This document shows positions 57,757-64,000 of a stretch of 64,000 nucleotides of DNA, one piece after another; the first letter of the stretch is position 1, and every line of letters starts with the position of its first letter. This DNA is from JAFGJU01 sp964570935. GTDB lineage: Bacteria; Eisenbacteria; RBG-16-71-46; JAFGJU01. The notes beneath the pieces were generated by a model that did not search any database, was not told where the DNA came from, and was given only the letters and a program-made list of their open reading frames with translations. Position numbers and translations under genes: made by a program. The stretch covers positions 1-64,000 of the forward strand of contig CAZMZP010000077.1 in NCBI GenBank assembly GCA_964570935.1. The letters run 5' to 3'.

Positions 57757-59143
57757 CCTTCACAAGCTGTTGATAAGGAACGTCGGCCACCCGCTGTTCC
57801 GCCGTCTGACCGGCGAGTACCCTGTACCCGCGCGGGTGGACGAGCTGGACCGGGTCTACCGCCTGCCCCGGGAGGAGCTTCTCCGGAGGCAGTGGGAGAA
57901 GCTCCGGAGAGTGGTGAAGGCCGCGTATGATTCCTGCCCGTACTACACGGAGCTCCTGGACAGTGTGCGACTCAGGCCGGAAGACATAAGGACACCGGAA
58001 GACTTCGCAAGGATACCGTTTCTCACGAAGGCCATAATACGGAAGCGCGGCAAGGACATGCTTGCAAGGGGAGCCGACCGTGCGAAGCTGACTGAGTCCG
58101 GCACCGCCGGCACGACGGAGATGCCAGTCAAGTTCTACAGGACAAAGGAAGTCGGGCAGGAGAAATGGGCCCAGACGGCGTCGCTCAACAGATGGTATGG
58201 ATGGGACGTGGGCGACCCGGTTGCCTTCCTCTGGGGCGCGGCAATGGACATCTACAAGCCCATGAGCATGCGCGGCAGGATCAAGAAGTTCCTGATCAAC
58301 CAGGACATCCTGCTCCCCACGGTTCCACTCACGGAACAGGAATTGGAGCACCATTGGAGAAAGCTGGAGGAGTTTTCTCCTCACATCATTCAGGGCTATC
58401 CCGTCCCGCTCTACCTGCTGGCCCGGCACGTCAAGGTCGCCGGCGGGCGCCTGAGCCTCCCGGACCTGAAGGCGATAGTTGCGACCGCCGAGCCGCTGTA
58501 CGACTACCAGCGGGAGCTCGTAGAGGAGATGTTACCGTGCAAGGTGTACGACAGGTACGGTGCGAGGGAGACGGGGCTCATCTCGCAGGAGTGCGCGGCC
58601 GAACGCTCCCTCCACATAAACACCGAGGGCGTGTATCTCGAGATAATCGCCGACGGGAAGCCGGCCAAGGAGGGTGAGATCGGAGAGGTCGTTGTGACGG
58701 ACCTTCACAACACGACAATGCCGTTCCTGCGATACGAGTTGGGCGACGTGGCTGCCTTGAGCTCGCGCGCGTGCGGCTGCGGGTCGGGCCTGCCAAGCAT
58801 GCATTCGATGACCGGCAGAGTGGGCGACCTGGTTGTGCTCCCCAACGGCGTCGTAGTCCCGGGATTCTGGTTCCCGGCGCGGCTGGTGAAGTACGCACCC
58901 GGCGTCGACCAACTTCAAGTTATCCAGGAGGAGCCCTCGCGGTTCACCATAAAGTACGTCCCGGGAGCCAGCTACAGCCAAGACGACATGGCGAAGATGC
59001 AGGAGATGTTCGTGATCTTGTTCGGGAAGGGATGGACGGTCGATTTTGTGCGGGTGGACGACATCCCGCGCGACCGCTCGGGGAAGACCAGAGTCTGCAT
59101 CTCGAAAGTGCGCGCGGACTTTCTGGGGGTGCGGCCGGAGTGA
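57740..59143 (+). CDS. PaaK/CapK-like adenylate-forming protein (second copy)
   Basis: A 467-residue paralogue of the preceding gene. It has KLTESGTAGTTEMPVKFYR (phosphate loop), IVATAEPLYDYQRELVEEM, VYDRYGARETGLISQEC (adenylate motif), TMPFLRYELGDVA and SRACGCGSGLP. The C-terminal end IPRDRSGKTRVCISKV contains the lysine that in this superfamily is usually catalytic for adenylation. The frame begins with TTG 57740, overlapping the first copy by 17 bases; a later TTG (LIRNVGHPLFRR) is an alternative start. Two tandem, diverged copies suggest either a heteromer or two successive acyl activations. Substrates are unknown. Confidence 0.87.
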   Translation: MKRRRDLHKLLIRNVGHPLFRRLTGEYPVPARVDELDRVYRLPREELLRRQWEKLRRVVKAAYDSCPYYTELLDSVRLRPEDIRTPEDFARIPFLTKAIIRKRGKDMLARGADRAKLTESGTAGTTEMPVKFYRTKEVGQEKWAQTASLNRWYGWDVGDPVAFLWGAAMDIYKPMSMRGRIKKFLINQDILLPTVPLTEQELEHHWRKLEEFSPHIIQGYPVPLYLLARHVKVAGGRLSLPDLKAIVATAEPLYDYQRELVEEMLPCKVYDRYGARETGLISQECAAERSLHINTEGVYLEIIADGKPAKEGEIGEVVVTDLHNTTMPFLRYELGDVAALSSRACGCGSGLPSMHSMTGRVGDLVVLPNGVVVPGFWFPARLVKYAPGVDQLQVIQEEPSRFTIKYVPGASYSQDDMAKMQEMFVILFGKGWTVDFVRVDDIPRDRSGKTRVCISKVRADFLGVRPE

Positions 59144-59162
59144 GACTGGATGAGAGGCCGGA

Positions 59163-60824
59163 ATGAGGCTGGATAAGATAATGGTTGGCGAGACCGAGGC
59201 CGGCGGTGCGGCCGGGTCCCGCGGCCTGACCTTCCTGAACGGGAACGTCATCACGGTTGAGCCAGGTTCGCCCCGAGCCCGGGCATTCGCGGTCCGGGAC
59301 GGCAAGTTTCTCCGCGTCGGCACGGACGAAGAGGTGAAGGCGCTGGCGCACGAGGTGGTCCCCGCAGTCGACCTAGGGGGCGCCACCGTCCTCCCGGGGC
59401 TCACCGATTCCCACCTTCATCTGCTCGACTACGCGCAGGGGTGCCTACGCCTGGACCTTTCAGCGGTTTCAACTTCGAGCGAGCTCACGGAACTGGTGGC
59501 GGAAAGAGCCGCGGCTGCCGCGCCGGGAGAGTGGATCCTGGGCCAGGGATGGAACGACACCCGTTGGAGGGACCGGAAGACCCCGCACAGAGACCTACTG
59601 GACTCCGTCGCCTTTCAGAACCCCGTGCTCCTGTCGAGAGTTGACGTGCACACGGTCCTCGTGAATTCACTGGCGCTCAGAATGGCCCGCGTGACCCGGG
59701 ACACACCCGACCCGCCCGGCGGCAGGGTTGAGAAGGAGTCCGGCACCGGTGAACCCACCGGAGTGCTGGTGGACGATGCGCGGGCGCTCGTGCAGAGACT
59801 CATTCCGGAGCCCTCCCGCCAGGAAAACGCACAGGCGCTCGGCGCCGCGGTGCGTGACCTCACGCTTCACGGCCTCACGGCGGCGCACGACGCGATGGCT
59901 TCGCTGGAGCTTCTAGAAACTCTGCGTGACATGGACGCCGGCGGAGAGCTGCGGCTCCGAGTGAATCTCATGCTGGCGTTCGAAGAATTCGAGAAACTGG
60001 AAGCTCTGTCTCCGGACGCAAGGCGCGACGTGCTGCGGCCCGGCCGCGTGACGGTCAGGACGGTCAAGATATTCGCCGACGGCGCGCTTGGTTCGCGAGG
60101 GGCCCTTCTGTCCGAACCCTATTCCGACGACCCGTCCACTCGAGGCGTGGAAAAGCACGGCGCCGGGGAGATCCTCGAGATGGTGAAAAGGATACTCCGC
60201 GCCGGGCTCCAGCCCGCCGTCCACGCGATTGGAGACCTGGCCAACAGCCGCGTGCTGGACGCGTTCGAGCGGTGCGCGAGCGGCGCGGACCTCCGGGACG
60301 CGTTCCGCGCCGCCAGGCCGCGTCTGGAGCACGCGCAGATCCTGTCGCCCCGCGACGTGGCGAGGTGCGGCAAGCTGGGGCTCATCGTCTCGATCCAGCC
60401 GTCCCATCTCATCAGCGATATGCCGTGGACAGAGGAGAGACTGGGTCCCGAAAGGGCGAAGATGGCGTTCCAGTGGGGCTCTCTCGCGCGGGCCGGCGCC
60501 AGGCTCGTGTCCGGCTCGGACCTGCCCGTCGAATCCTGTGACCCGTTCCTGGGGATGTACGCGGCGGTGACGCGGAAGAACCTTCGCGGCGACCCTCCCG
60601 GCGGATGGCTCGCTGAGGAATGCCTCTCAAGAGAGTCGGCCCTCAGGAGCTACACCCTGGACGCCGCCTACTCCGCATTCGATGAGACCACCCACGGCTC
60701 CATCGCCGCGGGCAAGTTCGCCGACTTTGCTGTTGTAGACAGGGACGTGCTTTCGGTGCCCGAGGACGATATCCACAGGACCCGCGTGCTGGCCACTTTC
60801 GCTCAGGGCCGCAGGACGGTGTGA
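59163..60824 (+). CDS. YtcJ-like amidohydrolase
   Basis: A 553-residue metal-dependent hydrolase of the Amidohydro_3/YtcJ group. Motifs are LTFLNGNVITVEPGSPRA at the N-terminal beta sandwich, LPGLTDSHLHLLDYAQG with the metal HxH (SHLH), TVKIFADGALGSRGALL, QPAVHAIGDLANSRVLDAF, RLEHAQILSPRDV and RLVSGSDLPVESCDP, with the metal aspartate in GSD. The C-terminus (GSIAAGKFADFAVVDRDVL) is typical. The ATG is 19 bases after the second CapK gene, with GAGAGG upstream, so it is in the same operon. YtcJ homologues act on exocyclic amides or formyl groups; the substrate here is unknown and the link to glycan synthesis is unclear. Confidence 0.9.
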   Translation: MRLDKIMVGETEAGGAAGSRGLTFLNGNVITVEPGSPRARAFAVRDGKFLRVGTDEEVKALAHEVVPAVDLGGATVLPGLTDSHLHLLDYAQGCLRLDLSAVSTSSELTELVAERAAAAAPGEWILGQGWNDTRWRDRKTPHRDLLDSVAFQNPVLLSRVDVHTVLVNSLALRMARVTRDTPDPPGGRVEKESGTGEPTGVLVDDARALVQRLIPEPSRQENAQALGAAVRDLTLHGLTAAHDAMASLELLETLRDMDAGGELRLRVNLMLAFEEFEKLEALSPDARRDVLRPGRVTVRTVKIFADGALGSRGALLSEPYSDDPSTRGVEKHGAGEILEMVKRILRAGLQPAVHAIGDLANSRVLDAFERCASGADLRDAFRAARPRLEHAQILSPRDVARCGKLGLIVSIQPSHLISDMPWTEERLGPERAKMAFQWGSLARAGARLVSGSDLPVESCDPFLGMYAAVTRKNLRGDPPGGWLAEECLSRESALRSYTLDAAYSAFDETTHGSIAAGKFADFAVVDRDVLSVPEDDIHRTRVLATFAQGRRTV

Positions 60825-60865
60825 CGGGCTTCCGCCCGGCTTTACGCGCCGCGCATGGCCGCCCC

Positions 60866-60908
60866 CACCGACCCGGTGTGGTTGCGCCACCCCTCCACCG
60901 GCCCGGTG
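60866..60908. promoter_or_regulatory. Twin palindromes upstream of the sigma-factor operon
   Basis: CACCG-ACC-CGGTG (60866-60878) and CACCG-GCC-CGGTG (60896-60908) are two near-identical 13-bp inverted repeats with centres exactly 30 bases apart, about three helical turns, in the gap before the ECF sigma gene. They look like a paired operator, but could also be part of a read-through terminator. Confidence 0.45.
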
Positions 60909-61006
60909 CCGTGGGACCTCCCCTCCGTCCGGCCCGAACCCGGGCCTGTTCGGACTAAACCTTCTGGCTCCCTCCGGTGTCCAATCAGATGAAAACGGAG
61001 TCGAGG

Positions 61007-61558
61007 ATGCAATGTAGAGAAGAGAAGCTGCTCGACGCTTTTCTGAACGGAAACGAAACAGCGTTTGAGGAGCTGGTCCGGGAAAACAGAGACAGACTCT
61101 ATCGGGTGGCCATGAGGATACTACGCAACCACGACGACGCGCTGGACGTGGTCCAGGATTCTCTCGTGAAGGCTTACAGGCGGGCGCCGGGCTTCAGGAG
61201 ACAGTCCAGTTTTTCCACGTGGCTGGTGTCGATCGTCGTGAGGGAAGCCATAAACAAGGCCAGAAGGGACCGTTTTCGCGGCGCCATCTCTCTTCACACC
61301 CTGGCCGGCGAGTTTTTCCGGTCCGATGCGCGAGCCGAGACTGCGATTCTGGCAGAGAGAATCAGGGCCGCTGTCGACTCGCTTCCTCCGGTCCAGAGAG
61401 CGGTGTTCGCGATGAAGCAGTACGAAGGTCTGAAAATATCCGAAATTGCCGAGCTGACGGGTTCGAGCGAGGGAACCGTCAAGGCCAACTACTTCCACGC
61501 AGTGCGGAAACTGAGAGTAAAGCTCTCGCCGCTTTCGGAAAGAGGTGAACAGTCGTGA
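61007..61558 (+). CDS. ECF-type RNA polymerase sigma factor
   Basis: A 183-residue sigma-70-family factor of the extracytoplasmic-function type. Region 2 is ETAFEELVRENRDRLYRVAMRILRNHDDALDVVQDSLVKAYR with the promoter-melting tail STWLVSIVVREAINKARRDR. Region 4 is LPPVQRAVFAMKQYEGLKISEIAELTGSSEGTVKANYFHAVRKL, a helix-turn-helix. ATG 61007 is chosen because GGAG lies six bases upstream; longer frames from GTG 60977 have no such site. The next gene, a zinc-finger anti-sigma factor, overlaps its stop (GTGA), which indicates coupled synthesis. No clear ECF-type GGAAC promoter was found upstream. Confidence 0.95.
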   Translation: MQCREEKLLDAFLNGNETAFEELVRENRDRLYRVAMRILRNHDDALDVVQDSLVKAYRRAPGFRRQSSFSTWLVSIVVREAINKARRDRFRGAISLHTLAGEFFRSDARAETAILAERIRAAVDSLPPVQRAVFAMKQYEGLKISEIAELTGSSEGTVKANYFHAVRKLRVKLSPLSERGEQS

Positions 61559-62355
61559 AGCGTTGTCCTTCTGAAAAGCTCGTGTTCATGCTGGCAGCGG
61601 ATGAGCTGACCGCTGACGAGGCGGCGCGGCTCGAAGCGCACGTGCGCGGTTGCGACAAATGTACGAAGCTGCTGACGGGCTACGAAGAGACACTGAGCGC
61701 GCTCCGCGCAGAGCAGACGCGCCCGGAAGAAATCGGGGCGCCCTCCGAAGCAGAATGGAACCGGCTCATGGCCGGAGTCAGGCAAAGGGTGACACCCGGC
61801 GCGTCCGTGCGGCGGCCAGTACCCGCGCGACCAGAGGCCCATGCGCGGCCGGGAGTGCCAGTGCGGCACCCGGCGCCTGTGCGACCGGGGGCGCTCTCCT
61901 GGTCCGTCTGGGCGAAGGGCGCGGCTGGAGGCGGTGTTGTCGCTGTGGCCGCCGCGGTCGTCGTGATCTTACTTTGGCAAGCGGGCCTGTTCACAGGTCC
62001 CAAGCCTGATGTGGCTCCAGGCATCACTGAGCGGGGTCAGGCAGAACGGGGCACTCCGGAGGTACAAGGGCTCCCGGAGGTCTCCGCGCCTTTCGGCCGA
62101 GGAGCGGACGAGCAGGACATGCTGGCCGGAGACATGCTCGCAGGGGAACTGCCCACCGAGGACGGGTCGACCATCAGTCTGGCCAGCCTGGACTCCGAGC
62201 TTCCGGAGCTGGACGAACTCGTCTCAGGAGTCGGCGGGACGCAGGACTCGGACTTCATGCTCTTCTACCTGACTGAGGAAGAGGAGACAAGACTCATCGA
62301 GGAGCTCGAAGGTTCAACGACCACGCAGGAATCTGACAAACACCCAGGAACTTGA
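61555..62355 (+). CDS. Zinc-finger anti-sigma factor (membrane-bound)
   Basis: A 266-residue protein with an N-terminal anti-sigma zinc finger: C4, then H29, C33 and C36 (AHVRGCDKCTKLL), the HxxxCxxC pattern. A Pro/Arg/Val/Ala-rich linker (about 78-115) leads to one transmembrane helix (about 123-146), and the rest is an acidic periplasmic domain containing a duplicated DMLAG unit. GTG overlaps the sigma gene stop. It should hold the ECF factor at the membrane until an envelope signal frees it. The Spy-like protein and lipoprotein encoded next are candidate sensors or regulated outputs. Confidence 0.9.
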   Translation: MKRCPSEKLVFMLAADELTADEAARLEAHVRGCDKCTKLLTGYEETLSALRAEQTRPEEIGAPSEAEWNRLMAGVRQRVTPGASVRRPVPARPEAHARPGVPVRHPAPVRPGALSWSVWAKGAAGGGVVAVAAAVVVILLWQAGLFTGPKPDVAPGITERGQAERGTPEVQGLPEVSAPFGRGADEQDMLAGDMLAGELPTEDGSTISLASLDSELPELDELVSGVGGTQDSDFMLFYLTEEEETRLIEELEGSTTTQESDKHPGT

Positions 62356-62376
62356 TTGGGCAGGGAGGTAAGAACG

Positions 62377-63177
62377 ATGGAAACACACAAAGCAGCGAAC
62401 GGAAGAACAGCGGCGGTCATCGCGCTGGCGGCGGTTGTGGCGGTCGCCGGCCTGGCGGTCTCCGCTGACTCCGCTCTGGCCAGAGGCGGCCGCGGCGGAT
62501 ACACGCAGTTCGCCGGCTGCGCCTGGTACGGCACGACGTGGACAGGAACGGGCCCGTATTGCCCGACCGGGACAGGCCCGCTGAGACTGCAGCTTGCCGG
62601 CGCGGCTCGCGGCGCACAGGGACCGGCCGCAGTGCGAGGAGGCCGGGCCCGCGTCGGGCAGCGGCCAGTCGTGGCGGCACTCAGAGCAGAGAGAGCTCTC
62701 CGCGCCGTCGAGAACGCAAGAGTGAAGCGCCTCCTGGAGGAGCTGCGGCCAGACCAGGAACAGAGAGTCCTCATACGCGAGGCGTACGGTCGAGGCCTCG
62801 AGAGAAGACACGAGCTCCTGAGGGAACGGGCGGCGCTCCTGGACCGAATGAGAGATGAGGTCAGGCCGGCGAGGCCGGCGCGCGGTCCCCTCAGCAAGGC
62901 GTCGGAGCAGGAGATCCGTGAGATGGTCCAAGGATACAGACAGGTCGAGCGCGAGCTGGCGCAGACCGCCTGGGACACGGAAGACAGGATCTTCGAGCGC
63001 CTCTCCCCCGCTCAGAAGCTAAGGTATATAATCTTGAACGAAAGGTTTGACCTGGAGCTGAGGCAGCGCATCGGCGCGCTCAGACAGAGAGGGTCGGGGC
63101 TCGGGCCGGCGCAGATGCCGCCCGCGCAGATGCCGCCGGCGCCAGAGGGCGACCTGCCGGACGACCCGGGCAAGTGA
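62377..63177 (+). CDS. Spy/CpxP-like periplasmic helical protein
   Basis: A 266-residue exported protein. The signal peptide covers about residues 10-37 (ending SALARGG). Residues about 95-245 are almost entirely charged and helical (RALRAVENARVKRLLEELRPDQEQR, REAYGRGLERRHELLRERAALLD, FERLSPAQKLRYIILNERFDLELRQ). The LSPAQKLRYI part resembles the LTxxQ motif of Spy/CpxP and heavy-metal-sensor families. The tail contains an AQMPP duplication. GGGAGG lies eight bases before ATG 62377. As the third gene of the sigma operon it may bind misfolded proteins or metal in the periplasm; this is inferred from family and position. Confidence 0.78.
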   Translation: METHKAANGRTAAVIALAAVVAVAGLAVSADSALARGGRGGYTQFAGCAWYGTTWTGTGPYCPTGTGPLRLQLAGAARGAQGPAAVRGGRARVGQRPVVAALRAERALRAVENARVKRLLEELRPDQEQRVLIREAYGRGLERRHELLRERAALLDRMRDEVRPARPARGPLSKASEQEIREMVQGYRQVERELAQTAWDTEDRIFERLSPAQKLRYIILNERFDLELRQRIGALRQRGSGLGPAQMPPAQMPPAPEGDLPDDPGK

Positions 63178-63260
63178 GGCCAAACGTGATTCGTGAGTCG
63201 GACGGGGTCCTGGAAAGCCGCACGATCCCCGTCCCAGGACCAGGAAAGGAGGAAACGAGA

Positions 63261-64000
63261 ATGAAGAGGTTCTCAATCCTGACATCAGTGGTGTTGGCAT
63301 CGCTCCTGTTGACCGCGGCCGGATGCAGCAAGGACAGCAGTCCGACGGGCACGTATCAGGAACCCACGCAGGAACAGCAGGAGATCCAGGCATTCCTGGA
63401 GACTTCGGAGTACGCTCTGCCCGAGGAGTTCAATTCAGACCAGAGCTACGAAGGCCAGGGCGTTCTGGGTGAAGCGGACGAGAGCGCAGTCAGCCAGGCC
63501 CCCGCGGAAGACGCTGATGTTCTGCCGTGGGTGCGATTTGTGAGACTCGCCAGGGTAAGACCGCGGGTGGAGTACATCATCCAGGTTCCGGGCGCGAGCG
63601 GTGAGGGCACCGCCGACGTCAGAGTGATACATCACATTGCCGGAACCTTCATCGTGGACAGCACGCGCGACCAGGTCGTGAATCCGTTCTTCAGGCACTT
63701 CACTTCTCGCGCCGTCAGGAACCTGATGCTGCGGAAGACCGAGGGGGGCTGGACAGTCGAGAAGATCTCGCCTGTGGACGTGGTCTCCACCAACGACGGC
63801 GGTACGACAATCCGCATCGCGGGCATGGGGACCAGGGGATCGAGCGGGATACATACGGAAGTGCGTCTGGCGTCCCCCGACACTCTCCTGTCCCTTGACG
63901 AGCTGCCCAGGTACGCGCCCGGCGACACGATACTGGTGGCGGCCAGAGCCGCGAGCAGCGCCGAAGACGGCTGCTGGCTCTTTCTGCATGTTCACGCCGC
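63261..64000 (+). CDS. Lipoprotein of unknown function (runs off window)
   Basis: At least 246 residues, cut by the window end. The start MKRFSILTSVVLASLLLTAAGC has a clear lipobox (LTAAGC, lipidated Cys about residue 22). The mature part begins with a Gln/Glu/Thr-rich acidic linker and continues into a beta-rich region (WVRFVRLARVRPRVEYIIQVP, ADVRVIHHIAGTFIVDS, GWTVEKISPVDVVSTNDGG). GGAGG lies eight bases before the ATG, and the gene is 83 bases after the Spy-like gene, so it belongs to the ECF-sigma operon. The family was not recognised. It could be an envelope-stress output or sensor of the system. Confidence 0.82.
   Translation, partial: MKRFSILTSVVLASLLLTAAGCSKDSSPTGTYQEPTQEQQEIQAFLETSEYALPEEFNSDQSYEGQGVLGEADESAVSQAPAEDADVLPWVRFVRLARVRPRVEYIIQVPGASGEGTADVRVIHHIAGTFIVDSTRDQVVNPFFRHFTSRAVRNLMLRKTEGGWTVEKISPVDVVSTNDGGTTIRIAGMGTRGSSGIHTEVRLASPDTLLSLDELPRYAPGDTILVAARAASSAEDGCWLFLHVHA

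Overview
The window is high-GC, gene-dense DNA from a Gram-negative (diderm) and probably anaerobic bacterium. Six secreted proteins end in a FlgD-like/type IX secretion-like C-terminal domain, and the window also holds O-antigen-type polysaccharide genes, a heptosyltransferase-family gene and a mercury-methylation gene (hgcA). This combination suggests an uncultured lineage of the FCB group or a neighbour (Eisenbacteria-, Krumholzibacteriota- or Latescibacterota-like). That placement is inference; no rRNA or tRNA gene was seen.

Layout. 1-1,140: hgcA on the minus strand, with the first codons of a probable hgcB at the window edge. 1,264-2,493: a MEMO1-family gene. 2,569-10,665: a minus-strand operon, mmsA > hydA > class III aminotransferase > preT > preA > PurM/HypE-like gene, for reductive pyrimidine breakdown to a CoA ester; no beta-ureidopropionase gene is visible. 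11,048-20,095: secreted or lipoprotein genes, a P-loop kinase-like gene, a membrane protein, an EIIA-like regulator and a secreted metallo-beta-lactamase-fold protein. 20,096-22,186: a secreted beta-propeller/FN3 protein. 22,189-31,463: a polysaccharide operon with its own promoter (radical SAM > two acetyltransferases > deacetylase-GT4 fusion > GT4 > GT2 > O-antigen ligase). 31,537-34,325: a secreted M6-type protease with promoter. 34,341-36,985: flippase plus deacetylase-like gene. 37,272-39,061: a cyclic-di-GMP-I (GEMM-I) riboswitch upstream of two overlapping FN3 genes. 39,064-43,894: Wza-like export protein, DRG-like GTPase and two secreted proteins. 44,073-49,524: a cohesin/dockerin protein and an HD-GYP/HEAT gene pair. 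49,663-52,676: a large secreted HExxH protein. 52,727-52,980: a nested tandem repeat. 52,950-60,824: GT39- and GT9-type genes, two PaaK/CapK-like ligases and an amidohydrolase. 61,007-64,000: an ECF sigma, anti-sigma, Spy-like protein and lipoprotein operon cut by the window end.

How it fits together. The main themes are surface polysaccharide assembly and a large secretome. Secreted proteins carry at least three kinds of C-terminus: the FlgD-like domain; a TM segment plus arginines; and a short TWxxIKSxFR ending shared by two unrelated proteins, which may be an undescribed sorting tag. The GEMM-I riboswitch and HD-GYP protein point to c-di-GMP control. Many upstream regions carry near-consensus sigma-70 promoters (TTGACx-17-TAxxxT), which set gene starts and show some long leaders and one leaderless gene.
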